Origin: a virus
DNA: 33,534 nucleotides
Virus record (IMG/VR): IMGVR_UViG_3300025860_000044
Span: 1-33,534 of that record
Strand: one strand, 5' to 3'
Under the pieces are notes generated by a model. That model was given only the letters and a program-made list of their open reading frames with translations, was not told the origin of the DNA and searched no databases. Positions 24,680 through 32,357 of the stretch are shown here, piece by piece. Both the position numbers and the translations under genes were made by a program. How positions within the stretch are numbered: position 1 is the first letter of the stretch; each line of letters opens with the position of its first letter.

Positions 24680-25531
24680 TTACGAAATAGTTCCATTAGT
24701 AGTTAAGTCACCCAAGGCTGTTAGATTGCCGGAGCTATCTACGCGAAGGACATTTGTGCCGTTATAGGCAAAAGTTAAGTTTGTCCCCGCCGCTGTTACT
24801 GTCCAGCTTTGCGTTCCGCCTGTTATCGTAATAGCAGAGCCAAGCGTAGGTGTTGTGAGCGTAGGGTTTGAAGAAGGCGCTTTAGCATTAAGCTGTGTTT
24901 GTACGTTGGATGTAACGCCATCGACGTAATTAATTTCAGCCGTCGTAGCTGTAATACCATCGAGAACATCAAACTCAGAAGTTGTAACCCCTGTCGCTCG
25001 TAAATCTTTAGCGTAGTTTAAATCGTTAACGTCACCCGTAAACCCATCGAGTTTATTAAGTTCTGCCGACGTAGAAGTTACAGTTACACCCCCTACTATT
25101 AACGCGCCAAGATCTAAAGAACCTGTAATATCTACAACAGCTGCACCAGAACCTGCACCGTCACAATATATAATTTTAGTTGTGTTCGCTAACACGCTGA
25201 CGTTTGCCCCAGAACCTTGAGTAAATGTGGCTGTCTGCCCAGTACCGTTCTTAACAATATATATGTGCTGCCCATCGTTTGGGCTCACAGTCACCGTGTT
25301 AGTTCCAGAAGGAGACCCTCCCAGTACGAGGACTTTGTATTGCCCGTCAGAAACCGTGCCATCAGTAGTAGTCAGTGTATGGGTTGTGCCGGAAAGAGTA
25401 ATTGAACCGACTCCGTTAGTCAGTCGATCTATAATACTCATGTTATCGTTTACGGTGTTGCCCCATGTAGCGGACTGTTCTCCGCTGGCTGGAAGCTCAA
25501 TGCCACCATTGTCTGTATATGTACTAGGCAT
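24680..25531 (-). CDS. tail fibre-like protein
   Basis: This 283-residue protein has an N-terminus MPSTYTDNGGIELPASGEQ followed by SATWGNTVNDNMSIID, a typical fibre-attachment start. It is rich in Thr, Gly and Asn. Between about residues 155 and 215 there is a run of related segments ending in AELNKLDG, SEFDVLDG and AEINYVDG, the spacing of trimeric fibre shafts. The C-terminus is beta-rich (WTVTAAGTNLTFAYNGTNVL). It has an AAGGA site seven bases before the ATG and lies nine bases after the preceding gene. No peptidase or chaperone domain is present, so it may be a shaft or head-fibre rather than the terminal receptor-binding fibre. Confidence 0.82.
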   Translation of the reverse strand: MPSTYTDNGGIELPASGEQSATWGNTVNDNMSIIDRLTNGVGSITLSGTTHTLTTTDGTVSDGQYKVLVLGGSPSGTNTVTVSPNDGQHIYIVKNGTGQTATFTQGSGANVSVLANTTKIIYCDGAGSGAAVVDITGSLDLGALIVGGVTVTSTSAELNKLDGFTGDVNDLNYAKDLRATGVTTSEFDVLDGITATTAEINYVDGVTSNVQTQLNAKAPSSNPTLTTPTLGSAITITGGTQSWTVTAAGTNLTFAYNGTNVLRVDSSGNLTALGDLTTNGTIS

Positions 25532-25540
25532 TATCCATCC

Positions 25541-26176
25541 TTACGCTGCTATTCTTGTCCATATTGTACCGGGATCAGGCTTAATCCTACCCCATACAAG
25601 TGCTTGTCCAACGGTTCCTGTAGCTGATACCCCAGTAGTAGTTACCAATGCTGCGGCCGTCGTTGTTACAGAGCCTACACTACCTGTAGCAAAAACTCCA
25701 GTAGCAACCACACCTGCACCTGCTTGGCCTTGTACCGTGCCCACAGACATAGTTCCAGCTACGCCTGTTATGGAGAACGTAGCATTAGAAGTAGTAGAAA
25801 CACTCGGAGTATTCGTAGTGCCCACAAGACCCGTAGGGCTAATAACCGAGGCGTTTATAACAGTAACGGTGCCCGGCGACCCAATAGCCGCAACGCCTGT
25901 AAGTGTAAGCTCTAAGTCTGTAGAAGCTATAACTGTACCTAGACCACTTACCATAACGTTTGGAGATGTGATTACAGGTGTACCGCCAGCGTCTACTGCC
26001 ACGCCACTGATTACTGCGGAGCCTTGTACAGAGCCGAGAGTTAGCCCACTTTGATTCCCCGTAACTGATACCGTACCAACAGCCGAAGTCCCCACAACCC
26101 CCGTAGGTATAAACAGCTGCTCACCACTACCTACATCGGAGAAGGCCGCGGCTGAATATGGGGAAAAGCCTAACAT
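25541..26176 (-). CDS. repeat-rich beta structural protein
   Basis: This 211-residue protein starts MLGFSPYSAAAFSDVGSGEQ. Nearly all the rest is degenerate copies of a Val/Gly/Thr unit of about 20 residues (TGVxAxGxVGxVxT), for example PTGVVGTSAVGTVSV, ITGVAGTMSVGTVQG and TGVFATGSVGSV. It ends VWGRIKPDPGTIWTRIAA. Repeats of this kind form beta-solenoid or fibre shafts in phage structural proteins. It sits between a fibre gene and an AT-rich insertion and has its own candidate promoter just upstream. The apparent long reading frame on the opposite strand is a composition artefact. Confidence 0.75.
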   Translation of the reverse strand: MLGFSPYSAAAFSDVGSGEQLFIPTGVVGTSAVGTVSVTGNQSGLTLGSVQGSAVISGVAVDAGGTPVITSPNVMVSGLGTVIASTDLELTLTGVAAIGSPGTVTVINASVISPTGLVGTTNTPSVSTTSNATFSITGVAGTMSVGTVQGQAGAGVVATGVFATGSVGSVTTTAAALVTTTGVSATGTVGQALVWGRIKPDPGTIWTRIAA

Positions 26177-26210
26177 GTTATACTATGTATCCTAAGTTTA
26201 AACTGCTGTG

Positions 26211-26240
26211 ACTATAACATATTTTTATGGTATTTAACAA
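26211..26240 (-). promoter_or_regulatory. candidate sigma70-type promoter
   Basis: Read on the minus strand: TTGTTA (26240-26235), 18-base spacer, TATAGT (26216-26211; 5 of 6 to TATAAT). It lies in the only sizeable gap inside the minus-strand tail region, between the AT-rich insertion and the repeat-rich structural gene, about 35 bases upstream of that start. It would drive the tail and lysis genes separately from the upstream fibre genes. AT richness here makes chance matches plausible. Confidence 0.4.
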
Positions 26241-26262
26241 TATCTGCCGCCTTTTGTCATTT

Positions 26263-27003
26263 TTATTCAGATTGTATTAGTTTTATTAGCTTCGGCTTTA
26301 GTTTTGATTTTGTAAACAATTCATATAGCTTGGCTAACTTAGTGTTTTTTATGTAATTTTTTGTGGTAACTGTAGCTTTCATAATAGAAGTAATTTCACT
26401 TGTCATAAGGAAACGCTTTAATTTTATCTTATTATCTGTATGAAATTTTATGTAGAATAATGGATCACCTCTTCTAACTTTAAAATCTACTTTGTCTTTA
26501 TTAAAAACAGCAAGATGAATAGGTCTAAACCACTTTGCACAATCAAAAGAACCTGTAACTATTGGAAATTTAGATACTTCTGTTTTATGGTAATTAGCAG
26601 GCTGTATACTAATGGGTAACGAATTATTATTGCTTATTACACAAAGACCAAAACCAGACAGTAGTTGGTAAATTGTAGGCACGTCAGTGTTATTTATAAG
26701 CAAATTAAATTCTGATTGGCTATTTATATTCACCCCATCTATAGTATATAAACGCTCATCTTCTGTATAGTTAACATCAAAAGAAATAGGTGATCTATAA
26801 ATAAAAGTATTTTTTAATTCCTTTTGTAAAGCGTAGCAGTTTAAGATATGTTTTGTATCAATGTCATCCCCATACTTTTTGTGTAAATTAGGTAACAAAG
26901 GCTCTAAGTCAATGTTAACAATTTCAGAAACTAGATTTGGGCTTTCATTAATACCACACATACCACTAAATGCGTAATATACAATATGGCTTTTATTTAG
27001 CAT
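26263..27003 (-). CDS. AT-rich hypothetical protein, probable acquired gene
   Basis: This 246-residue protein stands out by composition: Asn, Lys, Ile and Tyr rich, with clearly more A+T than neighbouring genes. It begins MLNKSHIVYYAFSGMCG. The middle has aromatic and polar residues, then FDCAKWFRPIHLAVFN and RRGDPLFYIKFHTDNK, a WFRP...GDPLFYIKF pattern like an uncharacterised family I associate with cyanophage/marine T4-like proteins (DUF6065-like in outline; low confidence). The C-terminus is Lys-rich. Its ATG directly follows the TAG of the tail assembly chaperone, so it is co-translated. Composition indicates recent transfer. Confidence 0.68.
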   Translation of the reverse strand: MLNKSHIVYYAFSGMCGINESPNLVSEIVNIDLEPLLPNLHKKYGDDIDTKHILNCYALQKELKNTFIYRSPISFDVNYTEDERLYTIDGVNINSQSEFNLLINNTDVPTIYQLLSGFGLCVISNNNSLPISIQPANYHKTEVSKFPIVTGSFDCAKWFRPIHLAVFNKDKVDFKVRRGDPLFYIKFHTDNKIKLKRFLMTSEITSIMKATVTTKNYIKNTKLAKLYELFTKSKLKPKLIKLIQSE

Positions 27004-27207
27004 CTACTCTGGCTTTGTAGGCCAAGTAATTGAAGTTGGAAAGCCTGATTGCTGTGGTACATTAAGTAAATCAGTGCGGTACTGTGTCCACTCCGCTTGT
27101 TTAGAAGCTGTTAAATCGCCCCAAATTAAAACATTACTAACTAATGGGTCTACACAATGTATTAAGTGTAAATCTCTTACCTGTCTTACTTCTTCTTCTT
27201 TAGACAT
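27004..27207 (-). CDS. tail fibre assembly chaperone-like protein
   Basis: This 67-residue protein has the sequence pattern of the phage tail assembly chaperone family (Phage_tail_APC type): SKQAEWTQYRTDLLNVPQQ, then SGFPTSITWPTKP, with the W, YR and WP residues typical of that family. A strong AAAGGAGG lies upstream of the ATG. It follows the Gly-rich adhesin gene, where such assembly factors commonly lie. It would help fold or attach the distal fibre; its partner here is probably the 262-residue adhesin, but this is inferred. Confidence 0.8.
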   Translation of the reverse strand: MSKEEEVRQVRDLHLIHCVDPLVSNVLIWGDLTASKQAEWTQYRTDLLNVPQQSGFPTSITWPTKPE

Positions 27208-27218
27208 GATAGCCTCCT

Positions 27219-28007
27219 TTAATAATAAATTCTTACAGAACCAGAACCGCCAGCATATGAGCCACTAGCTAGTCCACCACCACCGCCGCCTCCAGGGACA
27301 CTACCAACCGCAGTATACGCACCGCCATTGCCGCCGTATGTAGAAGTCGCAGGAAAAGCCTGACCATAGTACCAGCCACCACCGCCTGCACCGCCAAATA
27401 CGCTACCATTCGATGTCCCACCACTGGAATATCTTGAACTACCACCATTAACATCTGTTGATAAAGGGATAGCGTTCGGAAAACCCGATTGTTCTGCAAG
27501 TCTAAACCCTCCGAGTGCGTCAAAGGAGCTACTTTGTTGTCCACTCCCGGCTAGTCCGCCATCAGCAGTGAAGGAATTTCCACCCATAGATATGCTAGTG
27601 TCTCCCCCGGCATTACCTTGTGAGGAAACTGCTGCACCAGCGCCACCAGCGCCAACAGTAATTGTTACTCCAGAAGTTATTTCACTACCAAGTATGCAGA
27701 CTATATACGCCGCCGCACCATGCCCTCCTTGGCTGAAGTTAGCGCCCCAGTTATACCCGCTTCCCCCACCGCCTACTAGGTAAAAAGTAACCCAGTCGTT
27801 GTCACCAACAGAACCCGGCTTATTCCAAGTTGTACTAGAAGTGTAAGTTGTTTGTGGGCTACCCCAAGTTGGAACTGTATATAACTCCGGACCGCCACCA
27901 ACACCAGCCGCCGTGATAGAGGCCGCCGTAGTAGAGTCCACAGACGCAATATTCTGTAAAGCCCTACTATCATTAATAACAGTAGTATTACTTACTTTTA
28001 TAGCCAT
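27219..28007 (-). CDS. Gly-rich tail-tip adhesin / receptor-binding protein
   Basis: This is a 262-residue protein. The N-terminus MAIKVSNTTVINDSRALQN and VDSTTAASITAAG form an attachment domain. The rest is dominated by Gly runs separated by aromatic/Ser/Asn segments (LVGGGGSGYNWGANFSQGG, FGGAGGGGWYYGQ, PGGGGGGGLASG) and ends SGSVRIYY. Gly-rich tips with exposed aromatic loops are the receptor-binding layout of T-even gp38-like and related phage adhesins. AGGA precedes the ATG by eight bases. The gene is directly upstream of the tail assembly chaperone and downstream of the long S74 fibre, forming the host-range module. Confidence 0.82.
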   Translation of the reverse strand: MAIKVSNTTVINDSRALQNIASVDSTTAASITAAGVGGGPELYTVPTWGSPQTTYTSSTTWNKPGSVGDNDWVTFYLVGGGGSGYNWGANFSQGGHGAAAYIVCILGSEITSGVTITVGAGGAGAAVSSQGNAGGDTSISMGGNSFTADGGLAGSGQQSSSFDALGGFRLAEQSGFPNAIPLSTDVNGGSSRYSSGGTSNGSVFGGAGGGGWYYGQAFPATSTYGGNGGAYTAVGSVPGGGGGGGLASGSYAGGSGSVRIYY

Positions 28008-28025
28008 CTTCGTATTCCTTTACTA

Positions 28026-30251
28026 TTAGCCGTTAAGTTTTTGTTTTAGCTCGTCAATTTGAGCTTGTTGTTCTTTGATTGCTTCGATTAACAAACCAAC
28101 CATGTTGCCATACTGTACTGATAGAAGACCTTCAGCACCTTCTTGAACTAGCTCGGGCATAACTTTTTGTACCTCTTGAGCTATAACACCTGAAGACTTC
28201 TCGTCAGTTGCTTTAAGAGTAAATGAATACCCACCCAACTGTTGAACCTTATCCAAAGCACCTGTAATCGGCGTTATGTCTTCTTTAGCACGTTCGTCTG
28301 AAGTGGTATTAACCGTACCTGCATTAACCGTAGTCACCGTTATCGTACTATCCAGATTGAGTGTAACTCCACCACTAGACCCACCACCATTAAGGTTTGT
28401 CCCAGCAGTAACACCTGTGATATCACCAGTGTTTGTCGTGTATCCAGCACCATTAGTTAACTGATTGTTGTTTGTGATGTAGTTAGCGTTTGTTGCTCCA
28501 GTATAGCCTAAGTTAGCTAAAGTCAGGGTGTGAGAGCCAAGACCTGTGACGTGTCCGTATGTGTCAAGCGTAACGTCTTGGATGACTGTAGCACCAGAGT
28601 TATTAACGCTGCTTTGTGAAGATGTATCCGAGTGGCTTAGTGTTACATTACCAGTGCCGCCGCCTGATAACCCAGAACCTGCGGTAACTGTCTGGTCTGC
28701 TGTAGCTCCAGTCTCAATACCATCTAACTTAGAGCCGTCTGTAGCTACGTCACGCCCATCGAAAGTCGAGTTGGTTGTAATGGCACCTGTCATAGCCCCA
28801 CCGGCTTTTGGTAAAGCGGCGTCAGCCGTAGCACCTTGAGCGGCTGTAGCATATGCGGAAGCTGCGGTAGTAGCGGCTGTACCTAAACCTAAAGTTGATC
28901 TAGCTGCAGCGGCGTCCGCGTCATCAACTAATGTCTTACCATACGCACTGATAGTTGTATTAGCAGGTAGTGACAAAGTCTTAATATCAGCGTCAACTTC
29001 AGAATCCATCAAGGCTCCTGCGGCAGTGACATTAGCTGTGTCTGTCTGATCTGCACCGGACTCTATACCATCTAGTTTAGAGCCGTCTGTAGCTACGTCA
29101 CGGCCGTCGAAAGTGCTGTTAGTAGTAATCGCTCCGGTCATAGCTCCACCAGATAGCGCCAGTGTTGTTGTCTCATTAGCGAGCACAATCCAGTTTCCAG
29201 CGTGTGCGTAATATCCTTTACCCGTTCCATGAACGTGAGCAAACATACCGTGATAGGTAGACGCGCTTGGTAAGTCTGATACTTGGGAATAAACATTCGC
29301 AAATAAGACTTTGTTCCCATTACCATCTATATCACCGGACATAGTGCCGCCAGACAAGTTCAACTTAGTTGATAAATCTACCGCTGACCAAGCGTAATCG
29401 CTACCATTCCAGCCAAGATACTGCCCACTGCTTGCACCGCTGACATTTACATGGGAATCCACTAGTGGGTTTACGTTACCCGCGTCTGTCACGTTTGCAC
29501 CGTCTTCTACATTTAGTGCAGATAACAAGCCGCTTTTTGTTACAGACCCAGTTAAACCTACAACGGCTTGGACGGCGTCTGTCTGGTCGTGTTTCGACCA
29601 ATTACTCGCATAAGTAGAAGTAGACGCATTATCTGTAGTAGCAACGATGTTGTCTCCTACTGTAAACGATATACCATCAACAGTACCTGCCCCTGAAACG
29701 TAATAGAACCAGCCCGTCTGAGCAGAGCCCCCACCGGGGAAACTACCTGAACCTGCGTTCCAGTCACCTTTATAGACCATACCGTTTTCAAGTGCGGCAA
29801 TATCAGTTTCCATTTGATCAAGATCGACGGCCTGTGTAACCGTAACAAAGTCTAACTTAGTTCCATCAGCGGCTACGTCACGACCATCTACTGTACCGCC
29901 CACAACTAAGTTGTTGCCAATGGTTACATTGTTGCTCGCATCCTCAACTACAGCTTTATCTGCTGGGTATGTAAGAAATATATTCTTTGTTCCTATACCC
30001 CAATTAACCGCATTGTTAGAGTTAGATGAAGCGAACACCGATGTGCGGGTAATGGTTCCCCCACTAGAAGCATAAGTCCCAAGACCTACCTCGTAATCTG
30101 CGTTATCAGTAATTGAGTAGTATACAGTATCCGCGTTAGACACAACGGAAGCAAATGTTTGGAAACCTGCAACCGCGCCTCCCAGAGTATAAGCCCCAGT
30201 CCCCGTAGAATTAGTGGTTTCTTGTACGCGATCGGCGACGATTAAGGCCAT
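28026..30251 (-). CDS. long tail fibre with C-terminal S74 intramolecular chaperone
   Basis: This 741-residue protein begins MALIVADRVQETTNSTGTGA, a conserved fibre attachment start. The shaft is Thr/Gly/Asn-rich with repeated GGAMTGAITTNSTFDGRD blocks. The C-terminal domain (about 650-741) is a peptidase S74 chaperone: TSDERAKEDI with the Ser-Lys dyad S651 and K656, then FTLKATDEKSSGVIAQEVQ, LLSVQYGNMVGLLIEAIKE and a terminal heptad helix. It should trimerise the fibre and cleave itself off before S651. AAGGGG lies seven bases before the ATG. Family call is strong; receptor unknown. Confidence 0.93.
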   Translation of the reverse strand: MALIVADRVQETTNSTGTGAYTLGGAVAGFQTFASVVSNADTVYYSITDNADYEVGLGTYASSGGTITRTSVFASSNSNNAVNWGIGTKNIFLTYPADKAVVEDASNNVTIGNNLVVGGTVDGRDVAADGTKLDFVTVTQAVDLDQMETDIAALENGMVYKGDWNAGSGSFPGGGSAQTGWFYYVSGAGTVDGISFTVGDNIVATTDNASTSTYASNWSKHDQTDAVQAVVGLTGSVTKSGLLSALNVEDGANVTDAGNVNPLVDSHVNVSGASSGQYLGWNGSDYAWSAVDLSTKLNLSGGTMSGDIDGNGNKVLFANVYSQVSDLPSASTYHGMFAHVHGTGKGYYAHAGNWIVLANETTTLALSGGAMTGAITTNSTFDGRDVATDGSKLDGIESGADQTDTANVTAAGALMDSEVDADIKTLSLPANTTISAYGKTLVDDADAAAARSTLGLGTAATTAASAYATAAQGATADAALPKAGGAMTGAITTNSTFDGRDVATDGSKLDGIETGATADQTVTAGSGLSGGGTGNVTLSHSDTSSQSSVNNSGATVIQDVTLDTYGHVTGLGSHTLTLANLGYTGATNANYITNNNQLTNGAGYTTNTGDITGVTAGTNLNGGGSSGGVTLNLDSTITVTTVNAGTVNTTSDERAKEDITPITGALDKVQQLGGYSFTLKATDEKSSGVIAQEVQKVMPELVQEGAEGLLSVQYGNMVGLLIEAIKEQQAQIDELKQKLNG
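28717..28802 (-). repeat. in-gene 86-bp repeat, copy A
   Basis: An 86-base unit within the S74 fibre gene, encoding GGAMTGAITTNSTFDGRD and the following ATDGSKLDGI. Its partner is at 29065-29150 in the same register with identical translation but many synonymous differences. A shorter related element (DGRDVAADGTKLD) is at about 29850-29890. Confidence 0.85.
29065..29150 (-). repeat. in-gene 86-bp repeat, copy B
   Basis: Partner of the repeat at 28717-28802, offset by 348 bases (116 codons). The two give the same residues although the DNA differs at several third positions, so the duplication is old or under protein-level constraint. Confidence 0.85.
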
Positions 30252-30269
30252 AGGGCAACCCCTTTGTTT

Positions 30270-30707
30270 TTAAGCGATTCGAATAATAGCGTTCGAAGCG
30301 TCCGCTGTTGGGAACTGAATAGTAAATGTACCAGTAGTCGAAGTCTTGTCTGCACCGAAGTCCAGAACCGCAACTGTTGGATCGCCAGCAGCAGTGTCGT
30401 TATATATCAACGCGCCACGAGCTGTAATTGTAGCAGATGTAAACGCAAGGTCAGCAAAGTCTGTTAACCCTGTTGTTCCTGAAGATGTCGGTGTCACGTT
30501 TGTAAGTGTACCCCCACCAGCGCTGTACGAACCCGAGTTAGATACTTCGTTTGCAGAAGTATACGCAGTAGTAGCTGCAGTAAACGATGCACTGTTAGTA
30601 TACAGAGCAAGTTTGAATGTATTGCCTGAAGAGGCAGTGAAGTTGTGCGTACCTTGAAGAAGTTCTTTCTTGAACGATGTACACATGAAGTTACCTGAAA
30701 AGGCCAT
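30270..30707 (-). CDS. putative virion structural protein
   Basis: This 145-residue protein is beta-rich in Thr/Ser/Ala/Gly. It starts MAFSGNFMCTSFKKELLQG; NTFKLALYTNSASF, YTSANEVSNSGSYSAGGG, LTDFADLAFTSATITARGALIYND and AVLDFGADK form a compact pattern. It ends TFTIQFPTADASNAIIRIA. I recall similar sequences as small structural proteins of many phages (head or tail accessory), without defined function. AGGAG lies eight bases upstream of the ATG. It sits between the small gene of 30708-30995 and the long fibre gene, so tail-decoration or fibre-base roles are possible. Confidence 0.7.
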   Translation of the reverse strand: MAFSGNFMCTSFKKELLQGTHNFTASSGNTFKLALYTNSASFTAATTAYTSANEVSNSGSYSAGGGTLTNVTPTSSGTTGLTDFADLAFTSATITARGALIYNDTAAGDPTVAVLDFGADKTSTTGTFTIQFPTADASNAIIRIA

Positions 30708-30995
30708 TTAAAGTCTCCTAAGTTGATTTGCGAGGTCAGGAAACCCAGCCTCTTGTAGTTTTACGCATGTAGTTGCGCGGTCTTCCTTAACCGCTACTTT
30801 AATATAATGCGCGATAATTTGCAACATCTGCGATTTATACGCTTCTGCTTGCAATCGTATCTCGGGCGGGGCAGAAGTAGACACACTCATTAGCTTGTCT
30901 ACACACATTTCCGCTACAGAATCAGGACTATGCCCTCCTTTGTTAGCGGTATGTACTTTTATGGCGTCAAAGCCAAAATCCATTTCAACTTGCAT
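30708..30995 (-). CDS. small hypothetical protein, late operon
   Basis: This 95-residue protein begins MQVEMDFGFDAIKV. The ATG at 30995 is used: it shares a base with the upstream TGA (TGATG) and has GGAG seven bases before it. A TTG codon just before gives a one-residue extension. The sequence is helical (HSPDSVAEMCVDKLMSVS, then RLQAEAYKSQMLQIIAHYIK) and ends PDLANQLRRL. Similar short helical proteins lie between adaptor and fibre genes in other phages (recall). Function unknown. Confidence 0.68.
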   Translation of the reverse strand: MQVEMDFGFDAIKVHTANKGGHSPDSVAEMCVDKLMSVSTSAPPEIRLQAEAYKSQMLQIIAHYIKVAVKEDRATTCVKLQEAGFPDLANQLRRL

Positions 30996-31630
30996 CAAAG
31001 TCTCCCATCTCTGTACTCGTCTGTCGAGCTACGTATTTGAACCCCGGTAAGCTGTCCAAGAGCTTCGTCGTAACGAGTAGTATATAATTGGATGAGGTCG
31101 GCCTCACCCTTCATGTATGTATATGCCTCAATCAAAGAACCATAAAGTAGAGCAGATTCGGCGTTGTCGCCATACCAAGATGTTCCTGCGGTAACGATTG
31201 AAGCCGGATCGTAGTAGTAATGTAACTCAACTGTGTAGGCGTCGTCAGGTGTTGGACCAAGAATAAAGTTACCTTGTTCCCCTTCATAGTCTCCGTCAAA
31301 CTGAGCGTAATATTTTGGTAATGCAGAAGTACTCGCTGAAGGATAGGCTTCACGAATAAAGTTCACATCCTTATCAATAAGGAACGAATAATCCCCAGAC
31401 GAATCTATAACAGCTAAAGAAAACACAGAGAGAAAATCAGCAGGTCGCGCTAAGTATACACTGCCATTAGAAGTAATTCCCGTAACATTTTTACGTAGTT
31501 CAGGCACCATGATAGATCGGTTAAGGCGTTCTTCTGACTGCCTAACGAACGTAGGAATGTTAGAGACAAAGCTCGTCTCCTCATTCTGTGTATAGTCTTG
31601 TATTGCTGCAACCAGCTCTGTGTAGTTCAT
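30995..31630 (-). CDS. head-tail adaptor-like protein (SU10 adaptor type)
   Basis: This 211-residue protein starts MNYTELVAAIQDYTQNEETS, then FVRQSEERLNRSIMVPELRKN, the characteristic opening of phage adaptor proteins of the SU10/P22-tail type. A beta-rich middle follows (VYLARPADFLSVFSLAV, YYAQFDGDYEGEQGNFILGPTP with the typical F-x-x-L-x-P-x-P pattern). A helical end (SALLYGSLIEAYTYMKGEAD) completes the domain. These proteins bridge portal and tail. It overlaps the next gene by one base. Confidence 0.83.
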   Translation of the reverse strand: MNYTELVAAIQDYTQNEETSFVSNIPTFVRQSEERLNRSIMVPELRKNVTGITSNGSVYLARPADFLSVFSLAVIDSSGDYSFLIDKDVNFIREAYPSASTSALPKYYAQFDGDYEGEQGNFILGPTPDDAYTVELHYYYDPASIVTAGTSWYGDNAESALLYGSLIEAYTYMKGEADLIQLYTTRYDEALGQLTGVQIRSSTDEYRDGRL

Positions 31631-31636
31631 CAGAAC

Positions 31637-32035
31637 TTACCCCATCTTATAACCGCCACCACGAGTAGCAGCTCCCATACCACGGCATTTACCGCCGTCT
31701 CTCATCTTCTTGACCTTAGCTTTGCCACCGTAGTTCATTTTCTTAACTTTACCGCCGTAAGCCATTTTACCAACGCCATCAGCAGCATAATCAGGGACCA
31801 TTTCCCCTTTTTTATTCTTAACCATCTTTAGTTTGCCCCCCGAAGCCTTCTTCATAGCTTCCCTCTCGCGGCCTTCCATCTTTTGAATACGGAAAGCTCG
31901 TTCCATTGCGTCCATTTCTTTTTTAGTAGCACCCAAACCTGCTGGGCGCGGCTTAGGCATTGGAGAATTAGCAGGTACACCGCTCTTCTTCTTTTTCTTT
32001 TTTAAGTTTTTTGGTCTGAGTCTAGGGGTCTGCAT
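31637..32035 (-). CDS. highly basic Lys/Gly-rich protein
   Basis: This 132-residue protein starts MQTPRLRPKNLKKKKKKSG. The ATG at 32035 is preferred over one four codons upstream (32047) because GGAG lies six bases before it. A helical segment (KKEMDAMERAFRIQKMEG) is followed by a C-terminal run of MxYGGKxKK units (KMAYGGKVKKMNYGGKAK) and RGGGYKMG. Very basic repeats of this type may bind DNA in the capsid or scaffold head assembly; both are inference. Similar YGGK-repeat proteins occur in marine phages (recall). Confidence 0.62.
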   Translation of the reverse strand: MQTPRLRPKNLKKKKKKSGVPANSPMPKPRPAGLGATKKEMDAMERAFRIQKMEGREREAMKKASGGKLKMVKNKKGEMVPDYAADGVGKMAYGGKVKKMNYGGKAKVKKMRDGGKCRGMGAATRGGGYKMG

Positions 32036-32036
32036 A

Positions 32037-32357
32037 TTAGTCTCCATCTGTTGTTGCTATGGTAACGCTTCCTACAGAGCCTACCATATATTGAGCCGGG
32101 TTCCAAACAGGATTCCAGCCAAATAAACCTCTTCCCGGATTAACATCTGGGCGTGGGTTAAGTAAAGATTGCGGGTCTGCTGTGTTAACATCCCCAAGAA
32201 AGTTCTGTGGTTGATCAGGATCAAAGACATCCTTGCCCACACGTAGCCCTGTACGTACTCCATGTTGAACCTCATATATAAGGTCTTCGAGCTTGTAGCG
32301 AAACCCAGTCCGGTCACATATACCGTATGCGTGTTTACCACTAGCATATCCGGGCAT
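32037..32357 (-). CDS. conserved small phage protein (CDRTGFRYKL type)
   Basis: This 106-residue protein opens with SGKHAYGICDRTGFRYKL, followed by GLRVGKDVFDPDQPQNFLG and DPQSLLNPRPDV. In other phages I recall this block as a small conserved protein with CxxC knuckles (CDRCGF). Here the second knuckle cysteine is Thr (CDRTGF), so zinc binding is doubtful. It is Pro/Gly/Asn-rich at the C-terminus. It lies between the gp4-like adaptor and the basic protein. Function unknown; a virion role is likely by position. Confidence 0.7.
   Translation of the reverse strand: MPGYASGKHAYGICDRTGFRYKLEDLIYEVQHGVRTGLRVGKDVFDPDQPQNFLGDVNTADPQSLLNPRPDVNPGRGLFGWNPVWNPAQYMVGSVGSVTIATTDGD

Noticed and set aside
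25227-26054. Plus-strand open frame of about 275 codons opposite the fibre and repeat-rich protein genes
   Set aside because: It is antisense to two well-supported genes and Val/Pro/Thr-rich because the Thr/Gly/Val repeats on the other strand lack stops in this frame; no ribosome-binding site or family pattern.
28717-29150. Possible CRISPR or tandem repeat array
   Set aside because: Only two copies plus one weak copy, 348 bases apart, all coding in frame for fibre residues.
31980-32010. Poly-Lys run as a programmed frameshift site
   Set aside because: The A-rich run encodes a simple Lys stretch and the frame continues normally on both sides; no alternative frame product is evident.
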